Part shown: piece after piece, positions 7,298-13,980 of the stretch
How the letters are laid out: the number at the start of each line of letters is the position of its first letter
Position numbering within the stretch: position 1 is the first letter of the stretch
Assembly (NCBI RefSeq): GCF_008642295.1
Contig: NZ_CP029190.1
Span: forward strand, 5,625,501-5,689,500
Direction: 5' to 3'
DNA: 64,000 bases
DNA from: Streptomyces venezuelae
GTDB taxonomy: Bacteria; Actinomycetota; Actinomycetes; Streptomycetales; Streptomycetaceae
Notes under the pieces: model-generated
Seen by the model: only the letters and a program-made list of their open reading frames with translations
What the model was told of the DNA's origin: nothing
Database searches by the model: none
Program-made: the position numbers and the translations under genes

Positions 7298-8806
7298 ATG
7301 ACGAGCAGCACCGAGACCACCGCCACCACTCCGCAGGTTGCGGTCAACGACATCGGTAACGAGGAAGCCTTCCTCGCCGCGATCGACGAGACGATCAAGT
7401 ACTTCAACGACGGCGACATCGTCGACGGCGTCATCGTGAAGGTCGACCGGGACGAGGTCCTGCTCGACATCGGTTACAAGACCGAAGGCGTCATCCCGAG
7501 CCGCGAGCTCTCGATCAAGCACGACGTCGACCCGAACGAGGTCGTCAAGGTCGGCGACGAGATCGAGGCCCTGGTTCTCCAGAAGGAGGACAAGGAAGGC
7601 CGCCTGATCCTCTCGAAGAAGCGCGCCCAGTACGAGCGTGCCTGGGGCACCATCGAGAAGATCAAGGAAGAGGACGGCATCGTCACCGGTACCGTCATCG
7701 AGGTCGTCAAGGGTGGTCTCATCCTCGACATCGGCCTCCGCGGCTTCCTCCCGGCCTCCCTGGTCGAGATGCGTCGCGTCCGCGACCTCCAGCCCTACGT
7801 GGGCAAGGAGCTCGAGGCGAAGATCATCGAGCTGGACAAGAACCGCAACAACGTGGTCCTGTCCCGCCGCGCCTGGCTGGAGCAGACCCAGTCCGAGGTC
7901 CGCCAGACGTTCCTCACCACCCTCCAGAAGGGGCAGGTCCGCTCCGGCGTCGTGTCCTCGATCGTCAACTTCGGTGCCTTCGTGGACCTGGGTGGCGTCG
8001 ACGGTCTCGTGCACGTCTCCGAGCTCTCCTGGAAGCACATCGACCACCCGTCCGAGGTTGTCGAGGTCGGCCAGGAAGTCACCGTCGAGGTCCTCGACGT
8101 GGACATGGACCGCGAGCGTGTCTCCCTGTCGCTGAAGGCGACCCAGGAGGACCCGTGGCAGCAGTTCGCCCGGACCCACCAGATCGGCCAGGTCGTCCCG
8201 GGTAAGGTCACCAAGCTGGTTCCGTTCGGTGCGTTCGTCCGCGTGGACGAGGGCATCGAGGGTCTGGTCCACATCTCCGAGCTGGCCGAGCGCCACGTGG
8301 AGATCCCGGAGCAGGTCGTCCAGGTCAACGACGAGATCTTCGTCAAGGTCATCGACATCGACCTCGAGCGTCGCCGGATCTCGCTGTCCCTGAAGCAGGC
8401 CAACGAGTCCTTCGGTGCCGACCCGGCGTCGGTCGAGTTCGACCCGACCCTGTACGGCATGGCCGCGTCCTACGACGACCAGGGCAACTACATCTACCCC
8501 GAGGGCTTCGACCCCGAGACCAACGACTGGCTCGAGGGCTTCGAGAAGCAGCGCGAGGAGTGGGAGCGCCAGTACGCCGAGGCGCAGGTTCGCTTCGAGC
8601 AGCACCAGGCGCAGGTCATCAAGAGCCGCGAGGCCGACGAGGCCGCCGCTGCCGAGGGCGCTGCCGCCCCGGCCGCCGGTGGCAACGCCGGTGCGGGCAT
8701 CTCCGGTGGTTCGTACTCCTCGGAGTCGGACGACAACGCCGGTGCCCTCGCGTCCGACGAGGCCCTGGCCGCGCTCCGCGAGAAGCTGGCCGGCGGCCAG
8801 AGCTGA
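7298..8806 (+). CDS. rpsA: 30S ribosomal protein S1
   Basis: 502 aa. Four S1/OB-fold repeats are visible at about residues 36-105, 123-188, 207-277 and 292-362; the third and fourth carry the canonical GVDGLVHVSELSW and GIEGLVHISELAE motifs. The C-terminal 100 residues are acidic, then Ala/Gly-rich, as in other actinobacterial S1 proteins, which have four repeats rather than the six of E. coli. It binds mRNA on the small subunit. The ATG at 7298 is preceded by GGAG at 12 nt; the 29-codon upstream extension is leader. Codon usage is strongly biased to C-ending codons. Monocistronic, with its own promoter and a strong terminator. Confidence 0.97.
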   Translation: MTSSTETTATTPQVAVNDIGNEEAFLAAIDETIKYFNDGDIVDGVIVKVDRDEVLLDIGYKTEGVIPSRELSIKHDVDPNEVVKVGDEIEALVLQKEDKEGRLILSKKRAQYERAWGTIEKIKEEDGIVTGTVIEVVKGGLILDIGLRGFLPASLVEMRRVRDLQPYVGKELEAKIIELDKNRNNVVLSRRAWLEQTQSEVRQTFLTTLQKGQVRSGVVSSIVNFGAFVDLGGVDGLVHVSELSWKHIDHPSEVVEVGQEVTVEVLDVDMDRERVSLSLKATQEDPWQQFARTHQIGQVVPGKVTKLVPFGAFVRVDEGIEGLVHISELAERHVEIPEQVVQVNDEIFVKVIDIDLERRRISLSLKQANESFGADPASVEFDPTLYGMAASYDDQGNYIYPEGFDPETNDWLEGFEKQREEWERQYAEAQVRFEQHQAQVIKSREADEAAAAEGAAAPAAGGNAGAGISGGSYSSESDDNAGALASDEALAALREKLAGGQS

Positions 8807-8850
8807 TCACGGCGCAGCCCTCACACCTCCGGGTGTGAACTGAGCTGAAA

Positions 8851-8888
8851 CGGTAAGGCCCGTCCCCTTCGGGGGGCGGGCCTTACCG
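8851..8888 (+). terminator. Rho-independent-type hairpin after rpsA
   Basis: A stem of about 16 bp: CGGTAAGGCCCG... pairs with ...CGGGCCTTACCG around a TTCG-type loop. No long T-tract follows, as is common in Streptomyces. A smaller hairpin (CACACC/GGTGTG) lies just upstream at 8822-8838. Confidence 0.85.
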
Positions 8889-8987
8889 CGTTTCCGGAGG
8901 ACACCGGGGTTGATGGTCGGGTCGTCAACTGGGGAATGGAGGAGCGTCCTTGGGCGTTCCTCTCAGAGAACGCGGCGAGGAGGAGTG

Positions 8988-9932
8988 GTGACGGTGCTTG
9001 ATCCACAGGGGTTGTACGAATGGGACGCGAACGGCCTGGCGGTGGTCGACCTGGCGCTGGCCCAGGACTCGGCCGGGCTGGTCATGCTCTACCACTTCGA
9101 GGGATACATCGACGCAGGTGAAACGGGGGAGCAGATCGTCGAGCGGCTGCTGGACACGCTGCCGCACCAGCGGGTGGCCTCCTTCGATGCGGACCGGCTG
9201 ATCGACTACCGGGCCCGCCGGCCGCTGCTGACCTTCCAGCGCGACCGCTGGACCGGGTTCGACGCCCCGAAGCTGGAGGTGCGGATCGTCCAGGACGCCA
9301 CCGGTGCCCCCTTCCTGCTGCTGTCCGGGCCGGAGCCGGACGTGGAATGGGAGCGGTTCGCGGTCGCCGTCCGGCAGGTCGTCGAGCGGCTCGGCGTCCG
9401 CCTCTCGGTGAACTTCCACGGCATCCCGATGGGCGTCCCGCACACCCGGCCCGTCGGCATCACCCCGCACGGCAACCGCACCGACCTGATGCCGGGCCAC
9501 CGCAGCCCCTTCGAGGAGGCGCAGGTGCCGGGCAGCGCGGAATCGCTGCTCGAATTCCGGCTCGCCGAGGCGGGCCACGACGTCCTGGGCGTTGCCGCCC
9601 ACGTCCCGCACTACATCGCCCGCTCGCCCTACCCGGATGCGGCCCTCACCGCCCTGGAGGCGATCACGGCGGCGACCGGTCTGGTCCTGCCGGGGGTCGC
9701 GCATGCGCTGCGTACCGAGGCGCACCGCACCCAGACCGAGATCGACCGGCAGATCCGCGAGGGGGACGAGGAGCTGGTCGGCCTGGTGCAGGGGCTGGAG
9801 CACCAGTACGACGCGGCGGCCGGGGCGGAGACCCGCGGGAACATGATCGCCGAGCCGGCCGAGATCCCCTCGGCCGACGAGATCGGGCGCGAGTTCGAGC
9901 GCTTCCTGGCGGAGCGCGAGGGGGACGGGTAG
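8988..9932 (+). CDS. PAC2 family protein (proteasome-assembly-chaperone-like)
   Basis: 314 aa from the GTG at 8988, which has GAGGAGGA just upstream. The N-terminal half ([25 protein letters not shown]) and the [25 protein letters not shown] segment near residue 205 are typical of the PAC2 fold, seen in proteasome assembly chaperone 2 and in many actinobacterial proteins. The C-terminus is helical and charged. Actinobacteria possess 20S proteasomes, but no direct evidence links this gene to assembly. It precedes coaE by 79 bp. Confidence 0.85.
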   Translation: MTVLDPQGLYEWDANGLAVVDLALAQDSAGLVMLYHFEGYIDAGETGEQIVERLLDTLPHQRVASFDADRLIDYRARRPLLTFQRDRWTGFDAPKLEVRIVQDATGAPFLLLSGPEPDVEWERFAVAVRQVVERLGVRLSVNFHGIPMGVPHTRPVGITPHGNRTDLMPGHRSPFEEAQVPGSAESLLEFRLAEAGHDVLGVAAHVPHYIARSPYPDAALTALEAITAATGLVLPGVAHALRTEAHRTQTEIDRQIREGDEELVGLVQGLEHQYDAAAGAETRGNMIAEPAEIPSADEIGREFERFLAEREGDG

Positions 9933-9935
9933 CGA

Positions 9936-10000
9936 GGGGCGGGGTAGGCCGTGGCGGAGGGTTACGACGGAGGGGCGGGGCAGGCCGTGGCGGAGCGTTA
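9936..10000 (+). repeat. Direct duplication upstream of coaE
   Basis: A 29 bp segment beginning GGGGCGGGG(T/C)AGGCCGTGG occurs at 9936-9964 and again at 9972-10000 with two mismatches (period 36 bp). The second copy runs into the coaE -10 region. Confidence 0.85.
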
Positions 10001-10004
10001 AGCT
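9999..10004 (+). promoter_or_regulatory. Candidate leaderless -10 element for coaE
   Basis: TAAGCT lies 7 nt before the ATG at 10012, and there is no Shine-Dalgarno between them, so a leaderless transcript is likely. No clear -35 was seen. Confidence 0.4.
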
Positions 10005-10011
10005 GCGGCCC

Positions 10012-10620
10012 ATGCTGAAGATTGGCCTGACGGGCGGAATCGGAGCCGGCAAGAGCGAGGTCTCGCGGCTGCTGGCGCAGTACGGGGCGGTCATCGTCGA
10101 CGCGGACCGCATCGCGCGGGAGGTCGTGGAGCCGGGGACGCCCGGCCTCGCGGCCGTGGTGGAGGCGTTCGGCCCGGAGGTGCTCACCCCGGAGGGGGTG
10201 CTGGACCGGCCCAGGCTGGGCTCGATCGTCTTCGCCGACCCGGCGAAGCTGGCCACGCTCAACGCCATCGTGCACCCGCTGGTCGGCGCCCGCTCGGCCG
10301 AACTGGAGGCCGCCGCGGGACCGGACGCGATCGTGGTGCACGACGTACCGCTGCTGACCGAGAACGGTCTGGCCCCCCTGTACGACCTGGTGGTCGTGGT
10401 GGACGCAGCCCCCGAGACCCAGCTGGCGCGGCTGACCGGGCTGCGGGGCATGTCCGAGGAGGAGGCGCGGGCCCGGATGGCGGCGCAGGCCACGCGTGCG
10501 CAGCGGCTGGCCGTCGCCACGCTGGTGATCGACAACGACGGACCGCTGGAGGCGCTGGAGCCGCAGGTCCGCTTGGTGTGGAAGGAGCTGGGCGAGCGGG
10601 CGGCAGCTGCCGCGGGCTGA
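10012..10620 (+). CDS. coaE: Dephospho-CoA kinase
   Basis: 202 aa. P-loop [11 protein letters not shown] at residues 5-15, then [19 protein letters not shown], the CoaE signature region, and a lid region ending in [14 protein letters not shown]. It performs the last step of coenzyme A synthesis, ATP-dependent phosphorylation of the 3'-hydroxyl of dephospho-CoA. Length matches single-domain CoaE. Upstream lies a duplicated 29 bp segment; no Shine-Dalgarno is seen before the ATG, so initiation is probably leaderless. The TPR gene follows 90 bp downstream. Confidence 0.95.
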   Translation: MLKIGLTGGIGAGKSEVSRLLAQYGAVIVDADRIAREVVEPGTPGLAAVVEAFGPEVLTPEGVLDRPRLGSIVFADPAKLATLNAIVHPLVGARSAELEAAAGPDAIVVHDVPLLTENGLAPLYDLVVVVDAAPETQLARLTGLRGMSEEEARARMAAQATRAQRLAVATLVIDNDGPLEALEPQVRLVWKELGERAAAAAG

Positions 10621-10710
10621 GCCGCCCACGGACGTGTCCGCTGACGTGTCCATGGAATAGCGGGTGGGCGTGGTGCGTTGAAGGCGCCCGTAGAGGGAAG
10701 GAGACACACT

Positions 10711-11091
10711 GTGTCGGAGACCAGGCCCAACCCGTCCGCCAGCCCCGAGACGCATGTCATCGACTACCGTGCCGCGGAGCAGCTGCTGGCGGCCCGGGAC
10801 CCGCGCGGAGCGGTGCGGCTGCTCGACTCGGTGATCGCCGCCCACCCCGAGAACACCGCGGCCCGGCTGCTGCGCGCCCGGGCCTTCTTCGCGGCGGCCC
10901 AACTGCGGCCCGCCGAGCTTGAGTTCGAGCTGGTGCTGGAGCGGGAGCCGGACAACGCGTTCGCGCACTTCGCGCTGGCCCGCACCCACCAGCGGGCCGG
11001 CCGGCCCGGTCCCGCCCGCAAGCACTTCCGGCTGGCCGCAGCCCTCGACCCGAGGCCCGAGTACCTGGAGGCGGCCCGCTTCGAGGGCTGA
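10711..11091 (+). CDS. Tetratricopeptide repeat protein
   Basis: 126 aa. GTG start at 10711 with AAGGAG 9 nt upstream. After a polar 20-residue N-terminus come three TPR-like helix pairs: AAEQLLAARDPRGAVRLLDSVIAAHPENTAA, ARLLRARAFFAAAQLRPAELEFELVLEREPDNAFA, HFALARTHQRAGRPGPARKHFRLAAALDPRP (each about 34 residues; described in parts). Such short soluble TPR proteins mediate protein contacts; the partner is unknown. It follows coaE and ends at a hairpin shared with the convergent DUF6343 gene. Confidence 0.85.
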   Translation: MSETRPNPSASPETHVIDYRAAEQLLAARDPRGAVRLLDSVIAAHPENTAARLLRARAFFAAAQLRPAELEFELVLEREPDNAFAHFALARTHQRAGRPGPARKHFRLAAALDPRPEYLEAARFEG

Positions 11092-11092
11092 C

Positions 11093-11114
11093 GGCCCGGG
11101 GCAGGGTCCGGGCC
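11093..11114. terminator. Bidirectional hairpin between convergent genes
   Basis: GGCCCGG (11093-11099) pairs with CCGGGCC (11108-11114). It lies in the 27 bp between the TPR stop (11091) and the DUF6343 stop (11119), so it can end both transcripts. Confidence 0.55.
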
Positions 11115-11118
11115 CGGG

Positions 11119-11382
11119 CTAACGGCGGCTGCGCGGGGGCTCGTACGGCGGGATGTCCCGGCCGGGCTGCCAGTGCGGCCCTTGGCGGATGTGCCGCAGC
11201 ACCATGATCAGGTCGACCACCACGACCAGCATCAGGCCCCCGCAGGCCGCCGCCCACCCGGGGCGGCCGGCCAGCAGGAACGCGGCCGTCCCGGCGGCGG
11301 CCCAGATCAGCCCCCACACACCCAGCCAGAACCGCAGCCGCAGCGGGCTGCGCGCCGTCACCGGCTCGTTTCCGGAACGCAT
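11119..11382 (-). CDS. Small membrane protein, DUF6343-like
   Basis: 87 aa from the ATG at 11382, which is preceded by GCGAGG; the longer frame to 11439 lacks a ribosome site. The sequence MRSGNEPVTARSPLRLR is followed by two transmembrane helices (about 18-38 and 43-63, the second LMLVVVVDLIMVL) and a basic Pro/Arg-rich tail. The N-terminal motif matches my memory of the DUF6343 family of actinobacteria, function unknown. It lies upstream, on its own strand, of nothing obvious, and is convergent with the TPR gene. Confidence 0.7.
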   Translation of the reverse strand: MRSGNEPVTARSPLRLRFWLGVWGLIWAAAGTAAFLLAGRPGWAAACGGLMLVVVVDLIMVLRHIRQGPHWQPGRDIPPYEPPRSRR

Positions 11383-11460
11383 GAACCTCGCCTCGCCTTC
11401 CGGGCTCGGTGCCTTCCGGGCTCGGTTCCATGCTGCCACCGCGGGCCGGCCGAGGCGTTT

Positions 11461-12069
11461 CTAAGGGTTGAGCTTGTTGACGGCGGTGGTCGTCGTCTTC
11501 TTGAAGGCGGAGACCGGGGCGTCGGACAGATTCCCCATCTGGCTCCACTTCACCACGGTCACGGTGGAACCGTCGCGCCCGATGCCGTACAGGCCCACGC
11601 CGGGCTCGGACTCGGGGATCGAGGTGTGCACCCCGTAGACGTGCGCCCCCTCCTCGACCTTGATCTTCCCGTAGTCCTGCCAGGAGGCGGTCCCGCCCGG
11701 GTTCTTCCGCAGCCAGTCGGCCGCGCAGGCGGCGACCTTGCGCTCCAGGGCCGTGGCCAGCTGGGCGGCGGCACTGTCGGAGGCGGCCCGCACCGAGATC
11801 TGCAGGGCGCCGGTGTCGAACTCGGTGTTGAACGTGCGGTGCCAGGCGTTGGCCTTCGGAAGGGCGCCCTCCAGGCAGAACACCGGCCACTCCGGCAGTC
11901 CCTTGGTGACCGGGCCGGTGGACCACGGAGAGGCCGGGTGCGGCGGCAGGTCCCGGCCGGTGATGAACCCGGGCGCGGCAGCGGCCGTGGCAGTGGCCGA
12001 GGCCGTGAGGGTGAAGGCGGCGGTGGCCGCGAGGACGGCGGTGACAGTGGTGCCGAGACGCTTGAGCAT
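11461..12069 (-). CDS. Secreted protein, possible PknH-like sensor-domain fold
   Basis: 202 aa. Sec-type signal peptide (MLKRLGTTVTAVLAATAAFT...ATA, cleavage near residue 31). GGGGAG lies upstream of the ATG. The mature protein has two cysteines (near residues 66 and 114) and a pattern of helix AAQLATALERKVAACAADWL, then strand segments VYGVHTSIPES and GLYGIGRDGSTVTVVKWSQMG. That alternating layout resembles the extracellular sensor domain of PknH-type proteins, but the match is weak and I would not name a function. Single gene, divergent from the HTH gene at 12284. Confidence 0.7.
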   Translation of the reverse strand: MLKRLGTTVTAVLAATAAFTLTASATATAAAAPGFITGRDLPPHPASPWSTGPVTKGLPEWPVFCLEGALPKANAWHRTFNTEFDTGALQISVRAASDSAAAQLATALERKVAACAADWLRKNPGGTASWQDYGKIKVEEGAHVYGVHTSIPESEPGVGLYGIGRDGSTVTVVKWSQMGNLSDAPVSAFKKTTTTAVNKLNP

Positions 12070-12283
12070 GATCGTGCTCCCCGTTGTGATGAGTGTGTTG
12101 CGCGTTCTGGATGAGCATTCCCCGAGCCCGGGGTGTCAGGCGACGGATTGCCGAGGATTCGGGACACTGGAATGGCCGTACGTGCTGTCACCTGGGGGAA
12201 TGCCCCCTGCATGGAACGGCGGGGCGGGACGGACAGGTCGGCCGGGACGACCGGGACGGCACCGGGGGACGGGGGAGTGGGGC

Positions 12284-13852
12284 ATGGCCGAGGGCGGGCA
12301 GGGAGCGGAGCGGTTCGCGCGCTTGATGCGGGAGCTGAAGGAGCGGTCCGGGCTGAGTTACGGGGTGCTGGCGCGCAAGCTGCACACGAGTACGTCGACC
12401 TTGCACCGGTACTGCAACGGGGAGGCGGTGCCGACGGAGTTCGCGGCGGTGGACCGCTTCGCGCGGGCCTGCGGGGCCTCCCCGGGCGAGGCGGTGGACC
12501 TCCACCGGGCCTGGCTCCTGGCAGACGCCCGCCGCCGCGCCACACCCCGCTCCACCCCGCCCACGGATTCCCCTCCGACCGCGGCTCCGGGCGGGAGCCG
12601 GAGCGCGCGGGTCGGGGCGGAGGCCGAGCCGGGCGCCGGGGCCGGCACCCCGGCGAGCCCGGACGCGGAGCCGGCCACCGCGGCGGGCGGTGCGGTGGCG
12701 GCACGGCGCGAGCCGGGCGAGGCGGTGGCCGGGCCCTCCGGCCCGTCGGCCGAGCCGGTGGCCGGGCCCTCGGGTCCGGAGGCCGGCCCGTCGGCCGGAG
12801 GCGGAGCCTCGGGGGGCCCGAGCGTGGAGCTGGGTCCGGTGGCCGGTGGCGGTGTTCCGGGGGGCCCGGGCGTTGGGGCCGGGGAGGGCGACGGCGCGTT
12901 GGACGAGGCCGTGAGGGGGCCCTGGTACCGGGGGCGGCGGGCCGTGGCCGGGGCGGTTGTCGGCGTGGCGGCGGTGGCGCTGGCGGCTGCCGGCCTCGCG
13001 ATGGCCGGGCAGCCGGACTCCGGCCGGCCGCAGGCGGGCAGCAGCCCGGTGGCCGGCCCCAGCGCGGCCCCCAGTAGCGGCCATGGCACCGGCAATGGCA
13101 TGGGAGCGGGGACGCCCACCAGCCCGGCCCCCAGTGGGACCGGGGCCGCCACCGGCCCCGGCCCGGCGCCGGGCCCGAGCGCCGCCCCTTCCCCGTCGAC
13201 GGCGGCCCCGACGGTCTCCACGCCGGCCCCGCCCCCGGCCCCCGCACCGCGTACCGCCGTCCGCTCGCACGTATGGGCCAACGGCTGCGACCACGCGTAC
13301 CTGCTGCGCCAAGGGCCCCAGGCGGTGCCGGCGCCTCCCGTGGAGGCCGACGCCCCGGCCTGGGCGACCGCCCGGCAGGCCGTTCACGCGGGGCGTCAGA
13401 TCGTCGAGGTGACCGTGCACGGGACGGGCGCCGACGCCGTCGTCCTCCAGGGGCTGGACGTACGGGTGACCGCCCGCCGCACCCCGCCCCCCTGGAATGT
13501 CTTCCTGATGTCGCCCGGCTGCGGCGGCTCGCTCACCCCGGCCGCCTTCGCCGTGAACCTGGACGCCCCGCGTCCCCTGGCCCGGCCGGTGGCCGGCCAC
13601 GACGGGGAGCGGCCCGTTCCGGCGCCGGCCTTCCCGCTCCGGGTGACGGCCGCGGAGCCGGTGGTGCTGCGGATCGAGGCGTCCGCCACCGGGTGCGACT
13701 GCGACTGGTACGCCGAGCTGCGCTGGAGCAGCGCGGCGGGATCCGGGGTCGTCCGCATCGACGACAACGGCCGGACCCTGCGGACCAGCGCTGCCCCCGG
13801 CCGGCCCCGGTACGGCTACGCGGGCGAGCTGGGCCGCTGGTCCAAGGACTGA
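12284..13852 (+). CDS. HTH regulator with transmembrane anchor and extracytoplasmic domain
   Basis: 522 aa from the ATG at 12284 (GGGGGAGTGGGG upstream). An XRE-type helix-turn-helix occupies about 8-75 (FARLMRELKERSGLSYGVLARKLHTS; TLHRYCNGEAVPTEF). A 130-residue Pro/Gly/Ala-rich linker leads to one transmembrane helix at about 215-240 (AVAGAVVGVAAVALAAAGLAMAG), another Pro/Ser/Thr-rich linker, and a 190-residue extracytoplasmic C-terminal domain with four or more cysteines (NGCDHAYLL; SPGCGGSL; ATGCDCDWYAEL). The layout implies a one-component regulator reading an outside signal; that is inference. The C-terminal domain is seen in other streptomycete HTH proteins but has no assigned ligand. 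Confidence 0.8.
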   Translation: MAEGGQGAERFARLMRELKERSGLSYGVLARKLHTSTSTLHRYCNGEAVPTEFAAVDRFARACGASPGEAVDLHRAWLLADARRRATPRSTPPTDSPPTAAPGGSRSARVGAEAEPGAGAGTPASPDAEPATAAGGAVAARREPGEAVAGPSGPSAEPVAGPSGPEAGPSAGGGASGGPSVELGPVAGGGVPGGPGVGAGEGDGALDEAVRGPWYRGRRAVAGAVVGVAAVALAAAGLAMAGQPDSGRPQAGSSPVAGPSAAPSSGHGTGNGMGAGTPTSPAPSGTGAATGPGPAPGPSAAPSPSTAAPTVSTPAPPPAPAPRTAVRSHVWANGCDHAYLLRQGPQAVPAPPVEADAPAWATARQAVHAGRQIVEVTVHGTGADAVVLQGLDVRVTARRTPPPWNVFLMSPGCGGSLTPAAFAVNLDAPRPLARPVAGHDGERPVPAPAFPLRVTAAEPVVLRIEASATGCDCDWYAELRWSSAAGSGVVRIDDNGRTLRTSAAPGRPRYGYAGELGRWSKD

Positions 13853-13980
13853 TCCGCCCGGCATCTGTGCAGGTCAGTGGGGTTGTCAGTGGCCGCACCT
13901 AGACTCGGCGAGAGTGATGTCACCCGGTGGCCCCGCCCCGCGGGGGCCGACCGCGACCGAGCCGAGGAAGGGAGCCGCGC

